Made by a program: the position numbers and the translations under genes
Assembly (NCBI GenBank): GCA_905182555.1
Contig: CAJJBX010000017.1
Coordinates: 1-64,000, forward strand
Direction of reading: 5' to 3'
Length of the DNA stretch: 64,000 nucleotides
Origin: an uncultured Ilumatobacter sp.
GTDB lineage: Bacteria > Actinomycetota > Acidimicrobiia > Acidimicrobiales > Ilumatobacteraceae
Notes under the pieces: model-generated
The model's database searches: none
The model's input: only the letters and a program-made list of their open reading frames with translations
What the model was told of the DNA's origin: nothing
Shown here: positions 36,424-45,723 of the stretch, one piece after another
Position numbering within the stretch: the stretch's first letter is position 1
Layout of the letters: the number at the start of each line of letters is the position of its first letter

Positions 36424-37071
36424 TCAGTGCTGCGGGGTACCCGTCCAACCACCCCGATGGATGATCTCATCCGGTGAGCGGCGAGCGCGGATGGAACTGC
36501 GGCCTGCGCCCGCTCCCTGCTGTGCCTCGTCGTCTGGATTGTCGACCGGGTAACCGAGCGCAATGGCGCCGAGCAACTCCAAGTGCTCAGGGATATCCAG
36601 TTCGGCTCGGATCGCTGATTCATTGTTGAACACCCCGAAGAACAGCGCTCCGAGGCCAATGTCTTGTGCGCCAAGCAGCAACGTCATCACCGCCATCGAC
36701 GTATCGATCGTCCAGTACGGGACTGGCCAAGCCGCTTCATTTTCGCCTAAGCCGGTTCGCGCTTTGTCTGGCTCTGCGTAACGGTCGACGTAGGCGCTCG
36801 CATCAGCCAGCGGCAGTGCGATCACCGGAGCATTAAGCAACTGCTTCCAGCGGAAGCTGGCGCGCTTGTCAGCGGGCAGCGACAGATCCCAGAAACGTGC
36901 GGTGGCTGCGCCTTCAAGCACGACCAGGTGCCACCCCTGCGTTTTGCCAGCACTCGGCGAACGTGAAGCAAGATCGACGAGATCGTCAACAATTGCAGGG
37001 TCGACAGGATCGTTCCCGAACGCCCTCGTCATCCGCCGATTGCGAACGACATCTGAGAACTCGGTCATCAA
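36424..37071 (-). CDS. Nitroreductase family protein
   Basis: FMN-dependent oxidoreductase of the nitroreductase fold. The 215 residues contain the FMN-binding start VVRNRRMTRAFGNDPVDP, SRSPSAGKTQGWHLVVLEG and WTIDTSMAVMTLLLGAQDIG. The C-terminal LLGAIALGYP is family-typical. The substrate cannot be told; quinones, nitroaromatics or a specialised cofactor are possible. It follows the unknown 228-residue gene by 19 bp and ends at a strong hairpin. The first two codons are both ATG. Confidence 0.88.
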   Translation of the reverse strand: MMTEFSDVVRNRRMTRAFGNDPVDPAIVDDLVDLASRSPSAGKTQGWHLVVLEGAATARFWDLSLPADKRASFRWKQLLNAPVIALPLADASAYVDRYAEPDKARTGLGENEAAWPVPYWTIDTSMAVMTLLLGAQDIGLGALFFGVFNNESAIRAELDIPEHLELLGAIALGYPVDNPDDEAQQGAGAGRSSIRARRSPDEIIHRGGWTGTPQH

Positions 37072-37090
37072 CCGGAGCTCAAATGTTCGC

Positions 37091-37777
37091 TCAGCGCTTG
37101 CCGAGCTTGACGAGATCTTCGGCCATGGTCCAGCCGTACACGATCATCGCGCCGCCCTTGGCGACCGGGACGTCTTCGAACATTGCAACGACCTCGGGGT
37201 CGAGCGTTTCGGGCTTTGCCGACTCGAAGTCCATGTAGCCGTCTTGCGCACCGGATTTGGCGATAAACGTTTTGGCGTCATATTTGGAGTCGATGCCGTA
37301 GCGCTTTGCAAGGCGACGGCCCCATGCCCGCTCTTCGCCGACGGCATCGTTGCCAGGTCGGGGTGTCAAATCATCGAGATCCTTGAGCGCAACGACCGAA
37401 TCGGCGTTGACGAAGCGACAGCCGACGACCACGTCCTCATCGGGGAACGCCATCAGCGCACGATGGTACGCCTCGCTCATGAGGCCACGAAGCACCTGAT
37501 CACGCTTGGATGAGCGCTTGACGCTCATCAAGCCAAACAGGACACACGGCGTGCCACCGATCCGCTCCAGCGTGGCAAATGTGAACCCATGCAACGCATC
37601 GCCGAAGCGTGCAGTGGTGATGAGCACCCAGTCTTCTTTTGCCTTGGACAAGGCTTCGGCGCTGAATGCTTCCTCCATCGACGCCAATTCGTCGAGGTCG
37701 GTGTCGGTCAGTGCGGACGCGTCATTGGTCGAAACTTCAAGTGCCATCTCCACCATTCTGCCACCGGATTCACTCAT
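37091..37777 (-). CDS. Conserved-looking protein of unknown function
   Basis: I do not recognise this 228-residue soluble protein. An acidic N-terminus (TDTDLDELASMEEAFSAEAL) is followed by alternating strands and helices (DWVLITTARFGDALHGFTFA, TPCVLFGLMSVKRSSKRDQV, DEDVVVGCRFVNADSVVAL). The ITTAR...GFTF...LFGL pattern and a PDEDVVVGCRF strand are reminiscent of a compact alpha/beta fold such as an acetyltransferase, but no cofactor motif is clear. Start may be the ATG at 37777, 37753 or 37744. It is followed by a nitroreductase gene with 19 bp between, so they are probably cotranscribed. Confidence 0.8.
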   Translation of the reverse strand: MSESGGRMVEMALEVSTNDASALTDTDLDELASMEEAFSAEALSKAKEDWVLITTARFGDALHGFTFATLERIGGTPCVLFGLMSVKRSSKRDQVLRGLMSEAYHRALMAFPDEDVVVGCRFVNADSVVALKDLDDLTPRPGNDAVGEERAWGRRLAKRYGIDSKYDAKTFIAKSGAQDGYMDFESAKPETLDPEVVAMFEDVPVAKGGAMIVYGWTMAEDLVKLGKR

Positions 37778-37897
37778 CGAATCAATTGCAAGTCAGTTCG
37801 TCAAGTTCGGTTCACCTCAGTTGACCGATTAAACGACCCCACTGAGCAGGGACAATATTTCCCGTCGAGTGCCCGCAGGCTCCCATTCCACCCCAAC

Positions 37898-40800
37898 TTA
37901 GAGCAGGACGGCGTCGTGTCCGAATGCCATCCGAAGTTCACCAACGACCCGGTCAAGATCAACCCGAAACTCGTCGGCAAGCTTCACGACCTTGCCCATT
38001 CCGATGTCGATCATGACAATGGACTCACCGGGATGTTCCTTGAGAAGTCGCTTCAAGCGTTGGATCTTGAGCTCGTCGAGAGCGGTTGCCGGGAGCCGCA
38101 GCCTCAGTGGCACGGCAGGTCCGTCGGCGAGACCCTGGAGCACGTTGATCGTCTGGCCAATCAGACCAAAGCGCGACTCGTCACGCTTGTCGAGGCGGCC
38201 CCTGACCGACACGATGAGGTCGTCTTCGAGCTTGTGCCCCTGCTCGGCCAGAGTACGCGGGAAAATCGTCACTTCGATCGAGGCATCGAGGTCCTCGAGC
38301 AGAAAGACGGCCATCTGGTCGCCCTTCTTCGTGAACTTCCGAGCGAGGTTCGTGATCACTCCACCCACCGTGACCGGCGCGCCATCTTCCATGTTTGGCA
38401 GGTCGATGAGTGCGTGCTCGACCTTGCGTTTCAGTGCGCTCTCGACACCGAAGAGAGGGTGGTCAGACACGTACAGACCGAGCATCTCTTTTTCGAAACG
38501 AAGTTTCTCGGTCTTGTCGAACTCGAGTTCAGGGATCGGTGTCCGCTCGCTGAAGCTGTCGCCACCGGCACCGCCAGCAGAGTCGTCGCCCCAGTCCCCG
38601 AACAGCGACATAACGCCCTTTTCGCGCTCACGTCGGCGCTTCACCGTCGTGTCGATGATGTGCTCGAAGACGCTGAGGAGCCCACGGCGCGGGTGCCCGA
38701 GTGAGTCGAACCCGCCGCCCTTGATCAGCGATTCGATCGTTCGCTTGTTGAGCACCGATTCCGGGACTCGTTCGACAAAGTCATAGAAATCAGCGAACTG
38801 GCCATTCTCGGCTCGCTCGGCGAGGAGATCCTCGACGAGTGCCTCGCCGACGTTACGCACAGCCGACAGACCGAACGTGATTGCGCCAGGGCTTCCTACG
38901 TTCAGCGACATGCCCTCAGGAATCTCGGTCGGCGACAGAGCACCAAAGTTAATCAGCGAGCGATTGACATCTGGCGTGAGCACCTTGATGCCCATTGACC
39001 GACAGTCGGCGAGGTACGTGGCGGCCTTGTCGAGGTTGTTCTTAACGCTGGTGAGCAGCGACGCAATGTATTCGACCGGGTAGTGCGCCTTCAGGTAGGC
39101 GGTCTGGTACGTAATGAGGCCATAGCCGAACGTGTGGCTCTTATTGAAGGCATAGTCTGCGAACTTCTCGATGATGTCGAAGAGCTCCACACCCATTTGC
39201 TTGTCGTAGCCGGTCCGGACGACACCCTCTTCGAAGCCGTCGCGGGCTGCTGCCATGACCTCGCGAACCTTCTTACCCATTGCCTTACGCAGGGTATCTG
39301 CTTCGGCGAGTGAGTACCCGGCGAACTTCTGCGCCACACGCATCACGCTCTCCTGATAGATCATCAGGCCGTACGTGTCGCCGAGTACCTCCTTGGCATC
39401 CTCGTGGAAGTAAGAAACTTCCTGGCGACCATTTTTGCGGTCGGCGAAGTCGTAGTGCATGTTGACCGACATCGGGCCAGGTCGATACAGAGCGAGCACA
39501 GCGGCAATGTCTTCGAAGGTCGTGGGCTCCATTGCCTTGAGGAGCTGACGCATCGGCGGAGATTCGAGCTGGAAGATGCCAATCGTGTCACCCCGCGAGA
39601 GCAGCTCGTACGTCTTTTTATCGTCGAGCGGCAACTGCTCGACGACCAGGTCCGGAGTACCTCGCTCGCGAATCATTGCTTCGGCGTCGGAGATCACATC
39701 GAGGTTGCGCAACCCGAGAAAGTCCATCTTGAGGAGCCCGAGATCTTCTACCCCGTGCATCTCGTACTGGGTGACGACTGGAGCATCTTCGGGGGCCGTT
39801 CCCGCCGCAGGTTTGCGCTGAATCGGCACGTAGTCGGTGACCGGGTTTTTCGTGATCACCACAGCAGCGGCGTGAATGCCGTCTGAGCGCTTCAGACCCT
39901 CGAGGCCACGGGCCACGTCAATGATCTTCTTGATATCCGGGTCGGTGTCGTACATCGCACGCAGGTCAGCCGCTGCCTTGTACCCGTCGTGGTACTTGGG
40001 GATGTCTTCGAAGCAGTACTTGAGCGGGGTGTCGCGGCCCATCACCATAGGCGGCATCGCCTTGGCGATCTTGTCGCCGACGCCGTACGGATAGCCGAGC
40101 ACGCGAGCCGCGTCTTTTGCGGCGTTGCGCGCCTTGATCGAGCCGAACGTGATGATTTGCGCGACGTGGTCGCGGCCATAGCGCTCGGCCGCATACTTGA
40201 TCATGTCTTCGCGGTATCGGGTCTCGAAGTCCATGTCGATGTCAGGCATCGACACACGACTCGGGTTCAAGAAGCGTTCGAACAGGAGGTCGTACTTGAT
40301 TGGATCGAGGTCGGTAATCCACAGCGAGTAGGCCACGGCACAGCCAGCGGCCGAGCCACGGCCCGGGCCGACACGAATGTTGTTGTCACGGGCGTATTTG
40401 ATGAGATCCCAAGTGATCAGGAAGTACGACGCGAACCCCATGTCGCAAATGACCTTCAGCTCAAACGCCAGCCGTTCGAGCGCGTCAGCCGGGATGTCTT
40501 GACCCCACCGCTTTTTTGCGCCGGCCATGGTGAGGTGACGGAGGTAGGCCTCGTCGTCGGTGAAACCCTCAGGTAGCGGGAAATCCGGAAGCAACGGTTT
40601 ACCAAACTCAATTTCGATGTTTGACCGCTCAGCAATCCACAGGCTGTTATCGCACGCCGTGGGGATCTCCTTAAAGAGGTAGCGCATTTCAGCAGCCGTC
40701 TTCAGGTAGTGCTCGGTTCCGGAGAACCGCAGGCGCTTTTGATCAGAGATGAGCGAACCGGTCTGCACACACAGCAGCGCGTCGTGGGCATCGTGTTCAT

Positions 40801-41479
40801 CTTGATGCGTGTAGTGGGTGTCGTTCGTGGCGAGCAGCGGCGCCTTGATTTTCTTGGCGATCTCGAGCAGCTTTGGATTGGTCCGATGCTGCTCAGCGAT
40901 GCCGTGATCTTGAATCTCGATGAAGAAGTTGTCGCGGCCGAAGATGTCTTGCAGGCGTGCGGCCTTCTCGAGCGCACCCTGCTCGTCGCCGTTGAGGAGC
41001 GACTGCAGCACGTGGCCACCAAGGCAACCACTTGTAGCAATCAGGCCGTTCGAGTACTTCTCGAGCAGCTCCCAATCCATGCGGGGCTTGTAGTAGTAGC
41101 CCTCCATGAACGCGAGCGACGCAAGTTGGATGAGGTTCTTATAGCCCTCGTTGTTTTCTGCCAGCAGAATCAGGTGGTAGTAGAGCTTTTTTCCACCTTC
41201 GGTCTCGCCGCCCGAATCGTCGACAAGGCCCCGCCGCGATGGACGTTCGCTCCGGTGCTCGTGGGCCATGTAGGCCTCGGTGCCGATGATCGGCTTGATC
41301 CCTTGGTTGTTGCACTCTTTGTAAAAGTCGAGAGTGCCGTACATGTTGCCGTGGTCGGTCATGCCAAGCGCTGGCTGGCCATCCTCAACTGCCTTGGCCA
41401 CTAGCTCGTCAAGTCGCGAGGCACCGTCGAGCATCGAGAATTCGGTGTGAACATGGAGGTGGGTGAAGGAGTCGGCCAT
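37898..41479 (-). CDS. dnaE: DNA polymerase III alpha subunit
   Basis: Replicative polymerase, 1193 residues, complete, DnaE1 type. In order: PHP domain (THLHVHTEFSMLDGASRL, ALGMTDHGNMYG), the palm with catalytic aspartates in SMPDIDMDFETRYREDM, GPGRGSAAGCAVAYSLWI, the fingers (FNKSHTFGYGLITYQTAYLK), and a C-terminal OB domain (PVTVGGVITNLARKFTKKG) with a tau-binding tail. The PHP metal residues look intact, so it may have proofreading activity. The 221 bp upstream to the bpa terminator carry the direct repeat TTTCTGAGCGA twice next to the start but no clear promoter. Confidence 0.97.
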   Translation of the reverse strand: MADSFTHLHVHTEFSMLDGASRLDELVAKAVEDGQPALGMTDHGNMYGTLDFYKECNNQGIKPIIGTEAYMAHEHRSERPSRRGLVDDSGGETEGGKKLYYHLILLAENNEGYKNLIQLASLAFMEGYYYKPRMDWELLEKYSNGLIATSGCLGGHVLQSLLNGDEQGALEKAARLQDIFGRDNFFIEIQDHGIAEQHRTNPKLLEIAKKIKAPLLATNDTHYTHQDEHDAHDALLCVQTGSLISDQKRLRFSGTEHYLKTAAEMRYLFKEIPTACDNSLWIAERSNIEIEFGKPLLPDFPLPEGFTDDEAYLRHLTMAGAKKRWGQDIPADALERLAFELKVICDMGFASYFLITWDLIKYARDNNIRVGPGRGSAAGCAVAYSLWITDLDPIKYDLLFERFLNPSRVSMPDIDMDFETRYREDMIKYAAERYGRDHVAQIITFGSIKARNAAKDAARVLGYPYGVGDKIAKAMPPMVMGRDTPLKYCFEDIPKYHDGYKAAADLRAMYDTDPDIKKIIDVARGLEGLKRSDGIHAAAVVITKNPVTDYVPIQRKPAAGTAPEDAPVVTQYEMHGVEDLGLLKMDFLGLRNLDVISDAEAMIRERGTPDLVVEQLPLDDKKTYELLSRGDTIGIFQLESPPMRQLLKAMEPTTFEDIAAVLALYRPGPMSVNMHYDFADRKNGRQEVSYFHEDAKEVLGDTYGLMIYQESVMRVAQKFAGYSLAEADTLRKAMGKKVREVMAAARDGFEEGVVRTGYDKQMGVELFDIIEKFADYAFNKSHTFGYGLITYQTAYLKAHYPVEYIASLLTSVKNNLDKAATYLADCRSMGIKVLTPDVNRSLINFGALSPTEIPEGMSLNVGSPGAITFGLSAVRNVGEALVEDLLAERAENGQFADFYDFVERVPESVLNKRTIESLIKGGGFDSLGHPRRGLLSVFEHIIDTTVKRRREREKGVMSLFGDWGDDSAGGAGGDSFSERTPIPELEFDKTEKLRFEKEMLGLYVSDHPLFGVESALKRKVEHALIDLPNMEDGAPVTVGGVITNLARKFTKKGDQMAVFLLEDLDASIEVTIFPRTLAEQGHKLEDDLIVSVRGRLDKRDESRFGLIGQTINVLQGLADGPAVPLRLRLPATALDELKIQRLKRLLKEHPGESIVMIDIGMGKVVKLADEFRVDLDRVVGELRMAFGHDAVLL

Positions 41480-41700
41480 CTGGCTTTTCTGAGCGAATTT
41501 CTGAGCGAGTTATCAACGTCAGATACTTACAACGTTGGCATTCTGAACGTAGCAGTGAATCCCTTCGTTTTTCCAACGGTTGCATACGACCGGCTCTCGG
41601 GTCCTGGCTCCGTCGATCGATCGGGCTGCGACGGCTCGTTCCTCGCCGACGGTCCCTCCTCGACCCACGGAGCCACCCGTTCCCTTGCTGGCTGCCGCCC

Positions 41701-41742
41701 GGCCTGACGCTCGCGCCTCTGGCGAGGCGGCAGCGTCAGGCC
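41701..41742 (-). terminator. Hairpin terminator after bpa
   Basis: GGCCTGACGCT (41701-41711) pairs perfectly with AGCGTCAGGCC (41732-41742), with further G+C pairing inside. It starts one base after the TAG that ends the GTYL reading of bpa. No T tract follows. Its position supports that stop as the true end of bpa. Confidence 0.7.
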
Positions 41743-41743
41743 G

Positions 41744-42320
41744 CTACAGGTACGTTCCTGGGCGGTCGCCGTCGGCCGGCGGCGTCGGCTCCGGGATGGC
41801 CTGGCGCGTGCTGTGCTCCGCCTTGGACGACTTCGCCATTCGGAAGCTGACGCATCTGAGCAAGCTGCTGTTGAGCAACGGCCTGCTGGGCCATGAGGCT
41901 GGCCTGAATTCCGTGGAAAAGGCCTTCGAGCCAGCCGACGAGTTGCGCCTTGGCAACGCGTAGTTCGGATTCGCTCGGAACTTCGTCATGGTCGAACGGC
42001 AGCGCAAGCAACCGCAGCTCTTCCTGCAAATCCTCGGACATCGCCCCAGACAGCTCCACAATCGAACGTTCATACACCTCGGCGAGCCGCTCGCGAGAGG
42101 CCTCGTCGAGCGAAGTCATCCGGACCTCTTCGAGCATTTGCTTGATCATCGAGCCGATGCGCATCACCTTGGCTGGCTGCGTGACCGCCTCACGAAGCTC
42201 AGTTGGTTCGCCAGCATCAGCGCTCTTTGGCGATGCCTCGTCGCTCGTTGGTCCGACGCCTCGACGCACCGGCTCGCTCTCAGCAGAGGTTGCGTCGGGA
42301 GGCGGTGGCGTGTCGGACAT
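41744..42320 (-). CDS. bpa: Bacterial proteasome activator Bpa, frameshifted near the C-terminus
   Basis: Bpa (PafE) forms rings that open the 20S proteasome without ATP. The core is clear: QPAKVMRIGSMIKQMLEEVR, LDEASRERLAEVYERSI, LRLLALPFDHDEVPSESELR and VGWLEGLFHGIQASLMAQQA. In this frame the end (VVQGGAQHAPGHPGADAAGR) runs past 41744 without the proteasome-docking tail. One frame over, the DNA reads PEPTPPADGDRPGTYL-stop, matching the C-terminal GQYL-type motif of Bpa. So a one-base shift lies between about 41785 and 41845. The N-terminus is acidic and disordered. The 20S proteasome genes are not in the window. Confidence 0.87.
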
Positions 42321-42357
42321 GGCGATCTTTCTACCGGGATACTGCAGCGCCCGTTCG

Positions 42358-43479
42358 TCAAGCCGTGCCGGCGAGGAGCGGGACGTTCACTTCAGCGGAC
42401 GTCAGAGAACCGTGGCGACAGATCAGCTGATAGCTGCCGGAGTCGGCATCTTCGTGGAACGTGACTGCTTCGCGAGCAACAAGCGCGACGTCGCCGAGCC
42501 GAGCCCTCACCGGTGGCGAAACAGTTGCGCCAAACCAACATTCGTCGATGACCTGCTCGCGTGTGACGACCCAGGCAACCGCTCCAACTTCGGCTTCGGC
42601 GATTTGTGCCACATCAGCCAGCGCCCCGGCCGTGGTGTGTAGCCAGCGGAACCGCCCTTCGCCAGACTGCATCGTGACGCCGCGCAACATCGCATCGGAT
42701 GGCCGGATGATGTTGCCACCAACGTCGACCTGGCCGTGATCGGCAGTGATGAGCAACGACGTCCCACTCGGCAGGGCCACAAGCAGGTCAGCGACTAAGC
42801 GGTCGGCGGCACGCAGTTCGGCCTCGTAGTACGGGCCAAAGCCACGTTCGTGGGCAATCTTGTCGATTCCACCGTAATAGCAGTACACGAACTGTTCCCC
42901 GGCCTCGACGAGTTCGGCAGCGGCCACCGGAATCGACGACGTCGCCCGCCAGCCGGCTCGCCGACATCCACGGAGATGCGCTTCGCTGAATGCCGAGTTC
43001 TCAAGCTCCGCCATCGACACGACCGGTATCTCGTAGCCCATAAACGGGTCGTACGGCTGCACTTCCATCGGCGGCTTCTGGCGACGAACGATCTTGTCGT
43101 CGACACTCCACCGGAGGACGTTCAAGATGTCACCGTTGAGCATCATGCGGTAGCCAATGAGCCCGTGTTCTCCAGGCGTCAACCCCGTGGTGATCGATGT
43201 CAGCGCCGTGGCGGTCGTCGTCGGAGCGACAGTGTGGATCGATCGACCGACGAGCGAGTCGATCGTGGGCATGATGGCTCGGTGATCGTTGAGTTGGTCC
43301 CAGCCGAGGCCGTCGAGCACCAACATCACGCATTGCTCGGAGTCGGCAATTGGTGCCGGCATCCACGAGGGCAGCGTCGACGTTGACCAAGTCCTCGGAC
43401 CGAGGAGTGCGGGAATGATCCCGCGCACGTTAGCTCCCGCATAGTCCGGAATGATGGGCCCGACGCCTGACGATCTCAC
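42358..43479 (-). CDS. Alkaline phosphatase superfamily protein (type I phosphodiesterase/nucleotide pyrophosphatase)
   Basis: A 373-residue metal-dependent hydrolase. The metal site residues appear as Asp in VMLVLDGLGWDQL, the nucleophile Thr in VAPTTTATALTSITTGLTPG, Asp and His in YYGGIDKIAHERG, and the Asp-His pair in LLITADHGQVDVGG. PGEHGLIGYRMML is typical of the family. No signal peptide is visible, so it is likely cytoplasmic. Substrate unknown; nucleotides, phosphodiesters or a glycerophospholipid are possible. It precedes bpa by 37 bp and diverges from the Rrf2 gene. Confidence 0.9.
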   Translation of the reverse strand: MRSSGVGPIIPDYAGANVRGIIPALLGPRTWSTSTLPSWMPAPIADSEQCVMLVLDGLGWDQLNDHRAIMPTIDSLVGRSIHTVAPTTTATALTSITTGLTPGEHGLIGYRMMLNGDILNVLRWSVDDKIVRRQKPPMEVQPYDPFMGYEIPVVSMAELENSAFSEAHLRGCRRAGWRATSSIPVAAAELVEAGEQFVYCYYGGIDKIAHERGFGPYYEAELRAADRLVADLLVALPSGTSLLITADHGQVDVGGNIIRPSDAMLRGVTMQSGEGRFRWLHTTAGALADVAQIAEAEVGAVAWVVTREQVIDECWFGATVSPPVRARLGDVALVAREAVTFHEDADSGSYQLICRHGSLTSAEVNVPLLAGTA

Positions 43480-43613
43480 TATTTACCAGTCCACCATGTT
43501 CGAGGGTCCGACCACAACGTCAGAGCCAGGATTGTTCTTCTCAAGCGTTTGCGCGGGCGAACCGTTCTCTACCGGATCGCTCAGGAACGACGAAAAATCG
43601 TTATGGTGAGGTC

Positions 43614-44063
43614 GTGCGCATCTCAACCCGAGGGGACTACGCCTGCCGGGCGTTGCTGAGTCTCGCTCTTCACATTGAAGAGGGCGGCCCCACATCAGTA
43701 CGTGACATCGCCGAGCGCACCGCGCTCCCTCAGCCCTATCTTGAGCAGATTCTGCTCGCTCTGAAGGGCGCTGGGATCGTGCGGTCAAAGCGCGGCGTGG
43801 GCGGCGGCTATGTACTCGCTCGCGAGCCCGCAGCGATCATGCTCAGTGACATCATCTCGGCTGTCGATGGCCCGATCACGGTCGGCGACTTCGGAGAGCC
43901 CCACCAAGACGGAGCATGTGACCACGAAGGCCAGTGCGTACTCTTGGAGATCTGGAACCAGGCGGGCGCTCACATGCGCGAGCACCTCGACGGCTACTCA
44001 CTCGCCAGCATCACCAGCATCGCCAACGGCGAATCCCCCTGGCCAGTCCTCCACGAACACTGA
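43614..44063 (+). CDS. Rrf2 family transcriptional regulator
   Basis: The 149-residue product from the GTG at 43614 (with GGTGAGG six bases ahead) is a dimeric winged-helix regulator. It has MRISTRGDYACRALLSLA, SVRDIAERTALPQPYLEQIL as the recognition-helix region and GIVRSKRGVGGGYVLAREP as the wing. The sensor loop carries only two cysteines, CDHEGQC, plus one near the N-terminus. The three-Cys iron-sulfur site of IscR/NsrR is therefore incomplete. It diverges from the phosphodiesterase gene by 134 bp. That region may contain its own operator; no palindrome is obvious. Confidence 0.9.
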   Translation: MRISTRGDYACRALLSLALHIEEGGPTSVRDIAERTALPQPYLEQILLALKGAGIVRSKRGVGGGYVLAREPAAIMLSDIISAVDGPITVGDFGEPHQDGACDHEGQCVLLEIWNQAGAHMREHLDGYSLASITSIANGESPWPVLHEH

Positions 44064-44207
44064 AGTAGCAACCAGCCACTGAGCGGATCAGTCGCAGCCA
44101 AGCTTGTGTCCCCGAGCGAAGCGATTCAGACGCACACCGAGCACCGCTGGCAGCGGCGCAGTCGCTGTGGTCCACGCCAGTCGACAGCGCCGCCAGGCGC
44201 ACCAGCG

Positions 44208-45125
44208 TTAGGTGGAGGCGGCGTCGAGCCAGGCCTGCAGGTCTGGCGCAAGCGGGCTGTAGAACGTCACGCGTTCACCAGTATCCGGGTGATTGAAGGC
44301 CAGTTCCGCAGCGTGCAAGAACGGACGCTGCACACCAAGGTTCGGGCGGCGCTGACCGTAGGTCGGATCACCGACGAGCGGATGGTTGATCGACGAGAGG
44401 TGCACACGAATCTGGTGTGTGCGACCGGTTTCCAAGCGGCAGTCGACACGAGAAACTACGGCGGGTTCGCGATAGGTCCCGATCACCCGGTAGTCGGTTC
44501 GCGCATACTTACCGTGCGTCACGATCGCCATCTTCAGGGGATCGGAGCGGCTTCGGCCCAACGGTGCATCGATGATCCCGTGCGGTGCGTCGGGAACACC
44601 CCACACGAGCGCTTCGTAGCGGCGCGTGCATGTGTGATCGGCGAACTGCGCAATGAGGAAGTCAGCAGCGACTTGAGTGCGTGCGACAACCAACAAGCCC
44701 GAGCTGCCCGAGTCGAGGCGATGCACGATTCCGGGTCGGTTCGACTCCCCCACGTCGACGATTTCGGGGAAGCGAGCAAGCAGGCCGTTGGCGAGCGTGC
44801 CTTCCATGTTGCCGGCACCGGGGTGCACGACGAGACCGGCCGGCTTGTCGATAACGATGATGCTCTCGTCTTCGTAAATGACCGAGAACTCCACATCGGC
44901 GTCGGGCTGCGGCAGCTGAATCCGTGGGAACGACGTCGGGTCAACGCCGATGGACTGACCTTCGACGAGTCGGACCTTGCCGCTCGAGGCCGGCTGACCG
45001 TCGACGGAAACCCCACCGTTGGCGATTGCTGCTGCAGCGTCGGATCGACTGATGTCGCCGAGGAGCGCAACGATTCGGTCGAGACGTTGGCCGTCAAGTG
45101 CTGCGGGGACGTCCTCATTGATCAT
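44208..45125 (-). CDS. rluD: 23S rRNA pseudouridine synthase, RluD family
   Basis: RluA/RluD-type pseudouridine synthase, 305 residues. The N-terminal S4 domain (GQRLDRIVALL, SVDGQPASSGKVRLVEG) precedes the catalytic domain with VIDKPAGLVVHPGAGN, the catalytic Asp in GIVHRLDSGSSGLLVVA, and RLETGRTHQIRVHLSSI. RluD modifies helix 69 of 23S rRNA; the target is inferred from the S4 domain and the lspA-rluD order. The ATG overlaps the lspA stop (ATGA). It converges with the Rrf2 gene, leaving 144 bp with no clear terminator. Confidence 0.93.
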   Translation of the reverse strand: MINEDVPAALDGQRLDRIVALLGDISRSDAAAAIANGGVSVDGQPASSGKVRLVEGQSIGVDPTSFPRIQLPQPDADVEFSVIYEDESIIVIDKPAGLVVHPGAGNMEGTLANGLLARFPEIVDVGESNRPGIVHRLDSGSSGLLVVARTQVAADFLIAQFADHTCTRRYEALVWGVPDAPHGIIDAPLGRSRSDPLKMAIVTHGKYARTDYRVIGTYREPAVVSRVDCRLETGRTHQIRVHLSSINHPLVGDPTYGQRRPNLGVQRPFLHAAELAFNHPDTGERVTFYSPLAPDLQAWLDAAST

Positions 45126-45703
45126 GGTTCAGGGATCTCCTCGGCAGTGACGGATTCGGTGGCATTTTTGGCATCAGCGGCTGCTGCTGCGCCGCGGGCT
45201 TCTTCGAACTCGGCCGCTTCGAGCGTTTTCGCGCGACGGGCGCTCAGCACGCTATTCAAGATCAATGAGCCTGCACCGACGTTGATGCAGATGTCAGCGA
45301 TGTTGAAAATCGGGAACCATTGGAAGTCGATGAAGTCGACGACGGAACCACGCAACCAGGCCTCGTTTCGAAAAGCCCGGTCAACCAGGTTGCCGGCTGC
45401 ACCGCCAATGACAAGCCCCATTCCAAAGGTCGACAGCTTGCTTGACTCGGTTCGCAGCGTGACAAGGAGCCAGACAATGACCACTGTGGCCACCACTGCA
45501 ATGACTGGGCCGAAGCCCTGCCCACGGCTGAAGGCCATGCCGCTGTTAAAGGCAAGGTTCCAGCGGAGCGTCCAGAAAACGTCGATGACACGATCTGTGC
45601 CGAGGCCGGTGACTGCCCAGTGCTTAGTGAGCTGGTCGAAAAAGACGACGCAAAGCGCCAGCAGTACCGGGGCCCGCCACACGGCGGCACGGGCATTGGA
45701 CAT
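45122..45703 (-). CDS. lspA: Lipoprotein signal peptidase
   Basis: Aspartyl protease of the membrane that removes signal peptides from prolipoproteins. Of 193 residues, four helices are visible. The catalytic aspartates are in AGNLVDRAFRNEAWLRGSVVDFID and WFPIFNIADICINVG. The C-terminal tail of about 40 residues after the last helix is long, Ala-rich and acidic, more than most homologues have. It overlaps rluD by 4 bp and starts 20 bp after the DksA-like gene. Confidence 0.95.
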   Translation of the reverse strand: MSNARAAVWRAPVLLALCVVFFDQLTKHWAVTGLGTDRVIDVFWTLRWNLAFNSGMAFSRGQGFGPVIAVVATVVIVWLLVTLRTESSKLSTFGMGLVIGGAAGNLVDRAFRNEAWLRGSVVDFIDFQWFPIFNIADICINVGAGSLILNSVLSARRAKTLEAAEFEEARGAAAAADAKNATESVTAEEIPEP

Positions 45704-45723
45704 GGAAGAGTTGCGAGCCAGGC

